Below, in pieces: positions 1 to 8,465 of a DNA stretch of 64,000 nt (position 1 is its first letter; every line of letters starts with the position of its first letter). The translations under genes and the position numbers were made by a program. The stretch is from Vibrio xiamenensis (GTDB lineage: Bacteria; Pseudomonadota; Gammaproteobacteria; Enterobacterales; Vibrionaceae), in contig NZ_FNDD01000002.1 of NCBI RefSeq assembly GCF_900100015.1, forward strand, positions 294,363 through 358,362, given 5' to 3'. Under the pieces are notes generated by a model. That model saw only the letters and a list, made by a program, of their open reading frames with translations, was not told the origin of the DNA and searched no databases.

Positions 1-531
1 TTTAGCAACCCAGATGGCACCAACAGCGAATTCTTCATGCACTACATCGGCGGCATGCAGAAATACACCCCGGCAGCGATTGCGTTCTATGCGCCCAACG
101 TCAACTCCTATCGCCGCTTGATCTTTGGTGATTGTGCACCAACCAACCTTGATTGGGGGGAAGACAACCGCACCGTAGGGCTTCGCGTTCCGGTATCAGG
201 CAAAAACTCGCGCCGGTTGGAAAACCGTTACGTCGGCGCTGATGCCAACCCATATTTGGCGATGGCAGTAAGCTTGGCGAGTGGCTATTTGGGCGTAAAA
301 AACCAACTCAAACCGACCTCGATTTCGACCGAGGACACCAGCCAAAATCCGTACACGCTACCGCATACCTTGGAAGATGCTCTGGTACAACTGCAAGCGT
401 GCGATGAACTTAAAGAGATTCTCGGCGAACGTTTTGTTGCGGCTTACGTTGCCATTAAGCGCAAAGAATACGAAACCTTCTTCCAAGTCATCAGCTCTTG
501 GGAACGGGAGTTTTTGCTGCTCAATGTGTGA
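1..531 (+). CDS. Glutamylpolyamine synthetase, C-terminal part (truncated by window edge)
   Basis: The frame is open from base 1 to a TGA at 531, giving the last 176 residues of a glutamine-synthetase-fold ligase. The glutamine synthetase C-terminal signature is present: RVPVSGKNSRRLENR, followed by ADANPYLAMA. PuuA/SpuB enzymes use ATP to join L-glutamate to putrescine or another polyamine in the cytoplasm, as the first step of the gamma-glutamylated polyamine pathway. The polyamine assignment rests mainly on the genes that follow (aminotransferase, PotF-type importer, PuuR, PuuC). The start and most of the ATP-binding region lie outside the window, so a plain glutamine synthetase paralogue is not strictly excluded. 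Confidence 0.85.
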   Translation, partial: FSNPDGTNSEFFMHYIGGMQKYTPAAIAFYAPNVNSYRRLIFGDCAPTNLDWGEDNRTVGLRVPVSGKNSRRLENRYVGADANPYLAMAVSLASGYLGVKNQLKPTSISTEDTSQNPYTLPHTLEDALVQLQACDELKEILGERFVAAYVAIKRKEYETFFQVISSWEREFLLLNV

Positions 532-630
532 GTCACGTTATTAATCAATGCATTAATCAAGGTGCTAACACGCCAGCGACACAGATACGGATTTCACTGA
601 CCAAAGTCACGAATAAGAAAAGGATTTCTC

Positions 631-1974
631 ATGTCAGAACTTGTTGAATACGATGCCCAGCACTGCTTTCATCCATTTAGTAACTATCATGACTTGAACC
701 GCAAAGGCTCGCGTATGATCGAGCGCGCAGAAGGTGTCTATATTTTTGATGAGCACGGCCACCAAATTCTTGATGGTATGTCAGGGCTGTGGTGCGTTAA
801 TTTAGGTTACAGTTGTCAACCTCTGATTGAAGCGGCCACCAAGCAGCTAAGCGAACTGCCCTACTACAACTTGTTCTTCCAAACCTCGCACCCACCAGCG
901 GCGCGCTTGGCTAAATTGCTTGCCGAAGTCACACCCGAGGGCATGAATCATGTGTTTTTTACCGGTTCAGGCTCAGAGTGTAACGATACCGTCGTGCGCA
1001 TGGTGCGTTACTACTGGAATAACCTTGGCAAGACCAACAAGAAAACCATCATTGCACGTAAAAATGCCTACCACGGCAGTACCATCGCAGGGGCCAGCCT
1101 TGGCGGCATGGAGTTCATGCACAAACAAACTGGCTGCTTGGTGCCAGACATTGTGCATATCGACCAACCCTACGCATTTGGTGAGTACGATGGTGATGAT
1201 ATTCAAGCCTTTGGCCTTGAACGTGCGCGTCAGCTTGAAGCGAAAATTCTAGAACTTGGCGAAGACAACGTCGCGGCCTTTATCGCTGAGCCTATTCAAG
1301 GCGCAGGCGGTGTGATCATTCCACCTGAAAGCTACTGGCCAGAAATTCAACGCATCTGCGATAAATATGAAATCTTGCTGGTTGCCGATGAAGTAATTTG
1401 CGGTTTTGGCCGCACCGGTGAATGGTTTGCCAGCCAAACCTACAACATTCGCCCTGATCTCTTGTGCATGGCTAAAGGCATCACCTCCGGTTACCTGCCA
1501 CTTGGCGGTGTGATGGTGCGTGATGAGGTTGCACAAGTGCTCAAAGACGCCAATTCCGAATTTGCCCACGGCTTTACCTATTCTGGTCATCCAGCGGCTT
1601 GCGCGGTGGCGATTGCCAATATTGAAGAGATGCAAAAGCAACACATCATTCCCACGCTCAAAGAGTCGATCATTCCCTATTTTGCCGATAAATGGCAGCA
1701 ACTCGCGCAGCACCCATTAGTGGGTGAAGCTCGCTCAAAAGGCATGGTTGGCGCCATTGAACTGGTGCGCGATAAAGCCAGTAAGGAGCGTTACAGCAAA
1801 GAGTTGGAAGTGGGCATGATGTGCCGCGAAAATTGTATTGCCAGTGGTCTGGTGATGCGCGCTGTGGGTGACACCATGATCGTGTCACCGCCGCTTATCA
1901 TCACTAAACAGGAAATTGATTTGCTCGTTGAACGAGCGACACTCGCCCTCGACAAGACGTTAGCGAACTTATAA
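631..1974 (+). CDS. spuC: Putrescine/spermidine:pyruvate aminotransferase (class III, PLP)
   Basis: A 447-residue class III aminotransferase. The PLP-binding features are visible: the phosphate site TGSGSECNDT near residue 111, the loop AEPIQGAGGV near 220, VADEVICGFGRTG near 252, and the Schiff-base lysine in MAKGITSGYLPLGG near 282. Enzymes of this length and sequence type (SpuC of Pseudomonas, YgjG-like enzymes more distantly) move the amino group of a polyamine or omega-amino acid to pyruvate, giving an aminoaldehyde. The ATG at 631 has an AAAGGA ribosome site 6 bases upstream. It sits between the synthetase and the periplasmic polyamine-binding protein, as in spuBCD. The amino donor is inferred from context. 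Beta-alanine or taurine:pyruvate aminotransferases are close relatives. Confidence 0.85.
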   Translation: MSELVEYDAQHCFHPFSNYHDLNRKGSRMIERAEGVYIFDEHGHQILDGMSGLWCVNLGYSCQPLIEAATKQLSELPYYNLFFQTSHPPAARLAKLLAEVTPEGMNHVFFTGSGSECNDTVVRMVRYYWNNLGKTNKKTIIARKNAYHGSTIAGASLGGMEFMHKQTGCLVPDIVHIDQPYAFGEYDGDDIQAFGLERARQLEAKILELGEDNVAAFIAEPIQGAGGVIIPPESYWPEIQRICDKYEILLVADEVICGFGRTGEWFASQTYNIRPDLLCMAKGITSGYLPLGGVMVRDEVAQVLKDANSEFAHGFTYSGHPAACAVAIANIEEMQKQHIIPTLKESIIPYFADKWQQLAQHPLVGEARSKGMVGAIELVRDKASKERYSKELEVGMMCRENCIASGLVMRAVGDTMIVSPPLIITKQEIDLLVERATLALDKTLANL

Positions 1975-2014
1975 CCCTTGTCAAACATATCAACCCCAAG
2001 GATCGGAGAACCAT

Positions 2015-3121
2015 ATGTTTAACCCTCTGAAGAAAAATGCGTTGTTGACTGGCCTGATGGCTGTTGCCGTGTCTGGCTTTGCTCAGGCGGAAGAAGAAAA
2101 AGTGCTGAACATTTACAACTGGTCAGACTATATCGCGGAAAACACCATTGCCGATTTTGAAAAAGAGACCGGCATTAAAGTCGTCTACGACGTATTTGAT
2201 TCGAACGAAGTGCTGGAAGCCAAAATTCTGTCTGGTAACACGGGTTTTGACTTAGTGGTGCCAAGTAACGACTTTCTTGGTCGCCAAGCCAAAGCGGGCG
2301 CATTTATGCCGCTTGATAAAGCCAAATTGTCGAACTACGCCAACCTCGACCCGAAATTGATGGGCATGTTGGCAAGCTCTGTTGACCCAGACAACCAATT
2401 TGCCGTGCCTTACCTTTGGGGAACCACGGGCATTGGCTACAACGTTGAAAAAGTCAAACAAGTGCTGGGTGATGATGCGCCTGTCGACAGTTGGGATTTA
2501 GTCTTTGAGCCTAAATACATGGAAAAACTCGCCTCATGTGGCGTGGCTTACCTAAACGCGCCAACCGAAATCATGGCTGCGGCGCTCAACTACATCGGTA
2601 AAGATCCCAACTCAGCCAACCCATCAGATTACAAAGATGCACTCACCATGCTGGAGAAAGTACGCCCTTACATCACCTACTTCCACTCATCGCAATACAT
2701 TAACGATTTGGCCAACGGCGATATCTGTGTGGTGATCGGCTGGTCTGGTGATGTGATGCAAGCGGCTGACCGGGCAACCGAAGCCAACAACGGTGTTGAA
2801 ATCGCGTATTCGATTCCAAAAGAAGGCGCACTAGCATGGTTTGACCTACTCGCCATTCCTAAAGATGCCAAGCATCCAGAGAATGCCGAGAAATTCATCA
2901 ACTACATTTTGCGTCCAAAAGTCATCGCCGATATCACCAACTATGTTTGGTACTCAAACCCAAATATTCCGTCACGTGAATTCGTCGAACCGGACATCAT
3001 TAACGACCCAAGTATCTTCCCGACGCCAGCGGTGCAAGAGAAGCTCTACACCAACGCAATTCTGCCAATGAAAGCCACGCGAGCGCTGACTCGTACTTGG
3101 ACAGACTTCGTTAAAAACTGA
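2015..3121 (+). CDS. potF: Periplasmic putrescine/spermidine-binding protein of ABC importer
   Basis: A 368-residue protein with a signal peptide ending at AQA (residues 23-25). The mature N-terminus continues into YNWSDYI (34-40), the polyamine-binding signature in which Ser and Asp contact the ligand in PotF/SpuD. PSNDF near residue 89 and GWSGDV near residue 242 are further ligand-contact regions. The protein collects polyamine in the periplasm for the PotGHI-type complex encoded just downstream. ATG 2015 follows GGAG by 6 bases. A perfect hairpin in the gap to the next gene probably raises its mRNA level over that of the membrane components. Putrescine versus spermidine preference cannot be settled by eye. 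Confidence 0.92.
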   Translation: MFNPLKKNALLTGLMAVAVSGFAQAEEEKVLNIYNWSDYIAENTIADFEKETGIKVVYDVFDSNEVLEAKILSGNTGFDLVVPSNDFLGRQAKAGAFMPLDKAKLSNYANLDPKLMGMLASSVDPDNQFAVPYLWGTTGIGYNVEKVKQVLGDDAPVDSWDLVFEPKYMEKLASCGVAYLNAPTEIMAAALNYIGKDPNSANPSDYKDALTMLEKVRPYITYFHSSQYINDLANGDICVVIGWSGDVMQAADRATEANNGVEIAYSIPKEGALAWFDLLAIPKDAKHPENAEKFINYILRPKVIADITNYVWYSNPNIPSREFVEPDIINDPSIFPTPAVQEKLYTNAILPMKATRALTRTWTDFVKN

Positions 3122-3131
3122 TCAAGGAAAA

Positions 3132-3156
3132 CGCCCTTGGCATGAAGCCAAGGGCG
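3132..3156 (+). promoter_or_regulatory. Intercistronic hairpin after potF
   Basis: A perfect 10-bp stem (CGCCCTTGGC / GCCAAGGGCG) with the 5-base loop ATGAA lies between the potF stop and the potG start. It has no following U-run, so it is more likely an mRNA-stabilising or attenuating element than a full terminator. Such elements commonly follow binding-protein genes, whose product is needed in excess. Confidence 0.7.
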
Positions 3157-3184
3157 AAAAGGTTATGTAGAACAAGGATTTGTT

Positions 3185-4339
3185 ATGACTATGCTTGCTG
3201 TGAAATCAGCCCCAACACCGATTGAGTCGCGCTTGAATATTGGCAAAAAAGACAAGAAAGTCTTACTTGAAATCAAAGGACTCAGCAAAGAGTTTGAAGG
3301 TCTACCTGCCGTCGACAACATTGATTTAACCATTCACCAAGGCGAAATTTTTGCGCTGCTTGGTGCCTCTGGCTGTGGTAAATCGACCTTGCTACGAATG
3401 CTGGCGGGTTTTGAAGCGCCAAGCAAAGGGCAAATCATTCTCGATGGTCAAGACCTATCTAAAATCCCGCCCTATAAACGCCCAGTCAATATGATGTTTC
3501 AGTCCTATGCACTGTTCCCCCATATGACGGTGTTCAACAATATCGCCTTTGGTCTCAAGCAAGATGGTGTGCCAAAGAAAGAGATCAAAACCACAGTCAA
3601 CGAATTGCTGACCTTGGTTCACATGCAAGACTACGCCAACCGTAAACCGCATCAACTCTCTGGTGGTCAACGCCAGCGTGTGGCGCTCGCGCGCAGCCTT
3701 GCTAAAAAGCCCAAACTGCTGCTGCTTGATGAGCCAATGGGCGCGCTGGATAAAAACCTGCGCGAAAAAATGCAGCTCGAAATCGTCGATATTCTCGAAC
3801 GGGTTGGCGTGACCTGTGTGATGGTGACGCACGATCAGGAAGAAGCCATGACCATGGCCGATCGCATCGCGGTCATGAATAAAGGCCAATTCGTTCAAAT
3901 TGGCGCGCCGGAGTCGATCTACGAATCGCCAAACTCACGTATGAGCGCCGAATTTATCGGTTCGGTCAACATCTTTGAAGGCACGCTGACCAAATCGCGC
4001 AGCGACCGCGCCGAAATTACCTGCGATGCGCTAAAAAAACCGGTGATACTCAACCACGGCATCTCAGCCACCGTCGGCACCCAACTGATGGTCGCGGTGC
4101 GCCCTGAGAAAATCTTCATTTGCCAAGAATCGCTCAGCCAAGGCAATACGTGTACCGGCATCGTTGAAGACATTGCCTACCTTGGTAGTCAGTCGATTTA
4201 TCATGTGCGTTTGCCAAGTGGCAAACTGGTCACCGCCTCAGTACAAAACGTCAGCCGCGTTAATTCGCAAATGCCAACTTGGAATGAGCCCATCAGCCTG
4301 TATTGGGAAATGGACAGCGGGGTGGTACTGACAATATGA
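3185..4339 (+). CDS. potG: Polyamine ABC importer ATPase
   Basis: A 384-residue ABC ATPase with Walker A GASGCGKST near residue 60, Q-loop FQSYALFPHM, signature LSGGQRQRV near 157, Walker B LLLLDEPMGALD and switch MVTHDQEEA. The C-terminal 120 residues form the TOBE region typical of PotA/PotG and other importer ATPases. It powers polyamine uptake from the inner face of the membrane. ATG 3185 follows AAGGA by 7 bases. Its stop overlaps the ATG of the next gene (ATGA), so translation is probably coupled. The order binding protein, ATPase, permease, permease matches potFGHI and spuDFGH. Confidence 0.93.
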   Translation: MTMLAVKSAPTPIESRLNIGKKDKKVLLEIKGLSKEFEGLPAVDNIDLTIHQGEIFALLGASGCGKSTLLRMLAGFEAPSKGQIILDGQDLSKIPPYKRPVNMMFQSYALFPHMTVFNNIAFGLKQDGVPKKEIKTTVNELLTLVHMQDYANRKPHQLSGGQRQRVALARSLAKKPKLLLLDEPMGALDKNLREKMQLEIVDILERVGVTCVMVTHDQEEAMTMADRIAVMNKGQFVQIGAPESIYESPNSRMSAEFIGSVNIFEGTLTKSRSDRAEITCDALKKPVILNHGISATVGTQLMVAVRPEKIFICQESLSQGNTCTGIVEDIAYLGSQSIYHVRLPSGKLVTASVQNVSRVNSQMPTWNEPISLYWEMDSGVVLTI

Positions 4340-5241
4340 AGTTACTCAATTACTTAAAGTCGATTCGCTATGGGCAGTACGCGGTGGTCGGCGTGCCATT
4401 TACGTGGCTGCTGCTGTTCTTTCTCCTGCCGTTCCTATTTGTGTTCAAAATCAGTTTCGCTGAAGCGCAACTTTCGATTCCTCCCTACTCTGATCTGTTC
4501 AATTATCTCGACGACAAACTCGAGGTATTTCTCAACGTCGGCAGCTACCTGTATTTGGTGCAAGACGATCTTTACGCCTCGTCTTACTTGCTATCGATTC
4601 GTACTGCAGCCATTTCAACCCTGCTGTGTTTGCTGATTGGCTACCCAACCGCGTGGGCAATTGTGCACTCCAAACCGGCAACTCGAAATGTGCTGCTGAT
4701 GCTGATCATCTTGCCATCGTGGACCAGCTTTTTGATTCGCGTTTACGCATTGATTGGCCTTTTGAAAAACAACGGCCTACTCAATAACCTGTTGATGAGC
4801 ATCGGCATTATCGACCAGCCACTTAAGATTCTTCACACCGATTTGGCGGTGTACATCGGCATTGTCTACACCTATTTGCCGTTTATGGTGCTGCCCATTT
4901 ATACCGCATTGATGAAAGTCGATTACTCGCTGGTGGAAGCCGCATTCGACCTTGGCGCCAGACCATTTAAAGTGCTGTTCCAAGTTTTAGTGCCAATGAC
5001 CAAAGCAGGCATCATCGCCGGTTCAATGCTGGTGTTTATTCCTGCAGTGGGCGAATTTGTGATTCCCGAACTGCTTGGCGGCCCAGATTCAATATTGATT
5101 GGTCGAGTGTTGTGGCAAGAGTTCTTTAACAACCGTGACTGGCCGGTGGCGTCTGCCGTGGCTATCACTATGCTGCTTATTTTGATGGTGCCAATTTTGT
5201 GGTTCCATCGCTATCAAAAACGTGAATTGGAGAACGGCTAA
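4336..5241 (+). CDS. potH: Polyamine ABC importer permease (first)
   Basis: A 301-residue integral membrane permease with about six hydrophobic segments. The cytoplasmic EAA loop (EAAFDLGARPFKVLFQV, about residues 203-219) docks the ATPase. An upstream GTG in the same frame at 4303 would lie inside potG. I chose ATG 4336 because it forms the ATGA overlap with potG and starts MKLLNYL directly before the N-terminal segment. It acts in the inner membrane as a heterodimer with the next protein. It ends with a TAATG overlap to potI, so the whole transporter is translated as a coupled unit. Confidence 0.92.
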   Translation: MKLLNYLKSIRYGQYAVVGVPFTWLLLFFLLPFLFVFKISFAEAQLSIPPYSDLFNYLDDKLEVFLNVGSYLYLVQDDLYASSYLLSIRTAAISTLLCLLIGYPTAWAIVHSKPATRNVLLMLIILPSWTSFLIRVYALIGLLKNNGLLNNLLMSIGIIDQPLKILHTDLAVYIGIVYTYLPFMVLPIYTALMKVDYSLVEAAFDLGARPFKVLFQVLVPMTKAGIIAGSMLVFIPAVGEFVIPELLGGPDSILIGRVLWQEFFNNRDWPVASAVAITMLLILMVPILWFHRYQKRELENG

Positions 5242-6080
5242 TGAACGCGATTCCTGTTTACAACACCAAGTGGAAATGGGTCATGCTCGGCCTAGTTTTC
5301 TCCTTTCTCTATATTCCGATCATGATTTTGGTGTTTTACTCGTTTAATGAAAGCCGTTTGGTCACGGTTTGGGCGGGATTTTCCACCAAATGGTATGTCG
5401 AGCTATTTAACGACAAGCAGTTGATTGACGGCTTGAAACTGAGCTTAACCATCGGCGCCATGGCCGCCACGACGGCTGTGGTGTTTGGCACCATAGCCGC
5501 ATTTGTGCTGCAGCGCTTTGGCAAATTTCGCGGCGAAACCAGCTTTGCATTTATGATCACCGCACCGCTGGTTATGCCGGATGTGATTACCGGTTTGTCG
5601 CTATTGCTGCTGTTTATCTCGCTCGGCCAGTTCTTTGAACTGTTTGCACAGCGCGGCATGATGACCATCTGGATTGCCCATGTCACCTTCTGCACCGCTT
5701 ATGTCACTGTGGTGATTAACTCGCGCCTGCAAGAGCTTGACCGCTCAATTGAAGAAGCCGCTCAGGACTTAGGCGCGCCGCCGTGGAAAGTGTTCTTTCA
5801 AATCACTATTCCCACCATCACCCCTGCGCTCGCGGCGGGCTGGCTCTTGGCGTTTACGCTGTCTTTGGATGACCTCGTCATCTCAAGCTTTGTTTCTGGG
5901 CCAAGCGCCACCACGCTGCCAATCGTGGTGTTTTCCAGTGTGAGACTTGGTGTCAGCCCTAAAATCAATGCACTAGCGACATTGATGATACTTATTGTAT
6001 CATGTGCGACCTTCCTTGCTTGGTGGCTGATGGCGCGAGCAGAGAAGAAGCGGCAGAGGGAAATACGTTCTGCGACCTAA
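5241..6080 (+). CDS. potI: Polyamine ABC importer permease (second)
   Basis: A 279-residue permease of the PotI/PotC type, with about six membrane segments and the EAA loop EEAAQDLGAPPWKVFFQI around residues 171-188. The motif LSLDDLVISSFVSGP, conserved in polyamine permeases, is near residue 211. Its ATG overlaps the potH stop by one base (TAATG). It completes the inner-membrane channel of the importer. The puuR-type regulator starts 17 bases after its stop and is probably on the same transcript, which would give feedback control. Confidence 0.92.
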   Translation: MNAIPVYNTKWKWVMLGLVFSFLYIPIMILVFYSFNESRLVTVWAGFSTKWYVELFNDKQLIDGLKLSLTIGAMAATTAVVFGTIAAFVLQRFGKFRGETSFAFMITAPLVMPDVITGLSLLLLFISLGQFFELFAQRGMMTIWIAHVTFCTAYVTVVINSRLQELDRSIEEAAQDLGAPPWKVFFQITIPTITPALAAGWLLAFTLSLDDLVISSFVSGPSATTLPIVVFSSVRLGVSPKINALATLMILIVSCATFLAWWLMARAEKKRQREIRSAT

Positions 6081-6097
6081 GACTTCTGGAGAAATGT

Positions 6098-6640
6098 ATG
6101 GACGTGGGAAACCAGTTAAAAGCCATTCGAACAATGAAAGGTATCTCGCAGCGTGAGCTGGCGAAATTAAGTGGAGTGACCAACTCCATGATTTCTCAAA
6201 TTGAAAAAAATCAAGTGAACCCATCCGTGGGTTCACTGAAAAAGATCTTAGATGCGATGTCGGTGTCGATGGGTGAATTTTTCACCGTTGATGTTGAAAA
6301 CAAAGAACAAATTTTCTATTCCGCAGACGAGCTGGTCGACCTTGGCGATGGCGCGATTCAAATGTTGCTGGTCGGCAGCAAACGCGCCAAACGTAAATTG
6401 TCAGTGATGCGTGAAACTTACCCGCCGGGTGCCGATACGGGTACCGATTTCATGAAGCATGATGGTGAAGAAGGTGGCATCGTGCTGCGCGGTGAAATCG
6501 AGATCATCATTGGTAATCAAACCCGAGTTCTGAAACCTGGTGACTCGTACTATTTTGATACGCGCACTCCACATCGATTCAGAAACAAAGGCAAAGTGGA
6601 ATGTGAACTGATTAGCGCCGCGACACCGGCGACGTTCTAA
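6098..6640 (+). CDS. puuR: PuuR-type XRE-cupin regulator of putrescine utilisation
   Basis: A 180-residue regulator with an N-terminal helix-turn-helix (ISQRELAKLSGVTNSMISQ, about residues 17-35) and a C-terminal cupin (IVLRGEIEIIIG, then LKPGDSYYFDTRTPHRF). The size and two-domain layout match E. coli PuuR (about 185 residues), which represses puu genes and is relieved by putrescine. ATG 6098 has GGAG 6 bases upstream, whereas the longer frame back to 6002 would lie inside potI. Its place between the transporter and the PuuC-type dehydrogenase supports local control. Related cupin-XRE proteins regulate other amine and amino-acid pathways. Confidence 0.85.
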   Translation: MDVGNQLKAIRTMKGISQRELAKLSGVTNSMISQIEKNQVNPSVGSLKKILDAMSVSMGEFFTVDVENKEQIFYSADELVDLGDGAIQMLLVGSKRAKRKLSVMRETYPPGADTGTDFMKHDGEEGGIVLRGEIEIIIGNQTRVLKPGDSYYFDTRTPHRFRNKGKVECELISAATPATF

Positions 6641-6665
6641 ATTCTCTGCTCGCTCTACGGTATAT

Positions 6666-6693
6666 AATAAACCCGCCAATTGGCGGGTTTATT
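6666..6693. terminator. Bidirectional terminator between puuR and puuC
   Basis: A 28-bp palindrome with 13-bp arms (AATAAACCCGCCA and its complement) lies between convergent stops at 6640 and 6720. The GC-rich stem is flanked by A/T on both sides, so it can work in either direction. Confidence 0.85.
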
Positions 6694-6719
6694 ATTGCAA
6701 GTAACCAGCGCCAAAGCGC

Positions 6720-8207
6720 TTAGTCGAGTTCAATCCAAGTGGATTTAAGCTCAGTGTATTTCTCTATCGCATGCAAAGATTTATCGCGGCCATTGCCACT
6801 TTGCTTGTAGCCGCCAAATGGCATGGTCATGTCCCCACCATCCCAGTTATTAACAAAGACTGTACCGGCGCGCAGCGCACGTGATACTCGCACCGCCGTT
6901 GAAATATCTGCCGTCCACAACCCTGCCGCCAAGCCATATTCGCTGTCATTGGCAATTTGAATCGCCTGTTCGGTACTATCAAAGGCAATCACCGACAGCA
7001 CAGGGCCGAAAATCTCTTCGCGCGCGATCGCCATATCAGGCGTCACATCACTAAAAATGGTTGGCTGAATATAAAAGCCGCCAGTTTCGCTCAGCACTTG
7101 TTTACCACCGCACGCAAGCGTAGCGCCTTGCTGCTGACCCAATTCAATATATCCAAGCACTTTATTCATCTGCTGCTCATCAATGATTGCGCCCATTTTC
7201 GACTCAAGTAGCAATGGGTTTTGTGGCTGCCAGTCTTGTACTTGCTGACACAGTTTATCGACCACGGTTTGATACAGCGAGCGATGAACGAGTAAACGCG
7301 AGCCTGCGGTACACACTTCACCTTGGTTATAACAAATCGCCGCCGCTGCCGTGGCAACCGCTTTATCCAAGTTTTTGACATCAGGGAAAATGATGTGCGG
7401 ACTCTTACCACCACACTCCATAAACGTACGCTTAAGATTTGACTCACCTGCAAAGGTCAGCAGTTTTTTACCCACCGCAGTTGAGCCGGTAAAGGTAATA
7501 CAGTCGACATCACTGTGCAGCGCTAGGGCTTGCCCCGCCTCGTGCCCAAAGCCAGGCAGCACTTGGAAAACGCCAGCGGGAAGCCCGGCTTGATACGCAA
7601 GCTTGGCAAGATAAATCGCTGACAGCGGGCTTTTTTCCGATGGTTTAACGATAACCGAGTTGCCCGCCGCCAGCGCAGGACCCAGTTTCCAAGAAGCCAT
7701 CACGGCAGGAAAATTCCACGGCACAATTGCCGCAACCACGCCAAGTGGCTCACGGGTGACCAAAGCCAGAGCATCGGATGTGGTTGGCGCAACTTCGTCG
7801 TACAGTTTGTCAATCGCTTCGGCGTTCCAAGCGATGCAGCGCGCAGTAGCCGGCGCGTCATAGCCAAGGGTGTCAGAAATGGGTTTGCCAGCGTCGAGCG
7901 ATTCCAACAGCGCCAATGTGTCGAGGTTTAGCTCAATCAACTTGGCAAATTCGAGTAGCACTTGTTTGCGCTCGCTGGGCGATTTACTCGACCACACGCC
8001 GCTTTCAAACGCCTGACGCGCGAAACCGACCGCAAGATCGACATCAGCACTATCGCACTGAGAGAATTGCCCCAGCGACTCACCAGTGGCAGGATTAAGA
8101 GAAGAAAAGGTTTTGCCGCTGACCGCATCGGTCAGTTCGCCGTTAATAAACGCTTGAGTTGAATATTCGAGTTGTTCGGATAAAGCGTGCCAAGTTTGAT
8201 TGTCCAT
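6720..8207 (-). CDS. puuC: Gamma-glutamyl-gamma-aminobutyraldehyde dehydrogenase, PuuC-type
   Basis: A 495-residue NAD(P)-dependent aldehyde dehydrogenase, the same length as E. coli PuuC. The cofactor motif FTGSTAVGKK, the general-base glutamate in MECGGKSPH and the catalytic cysteine in GEVCTAGSRLL are all present. It oxidises gamma-glutamyl-gamma-aminobutyraldehyde (or free 4-aminobutyraldehyde) to the acid. I chose ATG 8207 (MDNQTWHALSEQ), which has AAGGA 5 bases upstream. A longer frame to 8258 exists but has no comparable ribosome site. It is divergent from the amidotransferase gene, with which it probably shares a regulated promoter region. Confidence 0.88.
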   Translation of the reverse strand: MDNQTWHALSEQLEYSTQAFINGELTDAVSGKTFSSLNPATGESLGQFSQCDSADVDLAVGFARQAFESGVWSSKSPSERKQVLLEFAKLIELNLDTLALLESLDAGKPISDTLGYDAPATARCIAWNAEAIDKLYDEVAPTTSDALALVTREPLGVVAAIVPWNFPAVMASWKLGPALAAGNSVIVKPSEKSPLSAIYLAKLAYQAGLPAGVFQVLPGFGHEAGQALALHSDVDCITFTGSTAVGKKLLTFAGESNLKRTFMECGGKSPHIIFPDVKNLDKAVATAAAAICYNQGEVCTAGSRLLVHRSLYQTVVDKLCQQVQDWQPQNPLLLESKMGAIIDEQQMNKVLGYIELGQQQGATLACGGKQVLSETGGFYIQPTIFSDVTPDMAIAREEIFGPVLSVIAFDSTEQAIQIANDSEYGLAAGLWTADISTAVRVSRALRAGTVFVNNWDGGDMTMPFGGYKQSGNGRDKSLHAIEKYTELKSTWIELD

Positions 8208-8335
8208 AATATTCCTTGCTTCGCTGAGCGAGTGTATGGGTTTCGCGCATCGTTCCATCGCGCGTTAGAAAGAATGATTCTGTTACCACAGCTGTTGCCA
8301 GAACGGTTAGCAGAACAGTGACGAGAACCAATTGT

Positions 8336-8360
8336 GTTCATTATTTTGACTTTTGTGAAC
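8336..8360. promoter_or_regulatory. Candidate PuuR-type operator in the puuC/amidotransferase divergent region
   Basis: GTTCA and TGAAC form an inverted repeat separated by 15 bases of A/T-rich sequence, in the 258-bp gap between two divergent genes. The left half reads TGTTCATTATTTTG on the plus strand, which resembles the complement of the E. coli PuuR box as I remember it (TGTTCATTAT followed by T-rich sequence). This is a sequence resemblance only. Confidence 0.4.
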
Positions 8361-8465
8361 CTAAATAAGCAAAATAACAGCAATAATGTTAAATATATTA
8401 GCTTATTGTGACTATCTCAACCTCGCGGCATGGCTTGCCGCGCTCAAACACAAGGAGTCGTGTTG

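Noticed and set aside
1249..1713. 154-codon minus-strand frame inside the aminotransferase gene
   Set aside because: It is fully antisense to a conserved gene, has no ribosome site and no recognisable product, and arises from codon bias on the other strand.
3455..3898. 147-codon minus-strand frame inside potG
   Set aside because: Histidine-rich shadow translation antisense to the conserved ATPase core, with no supporting signals.
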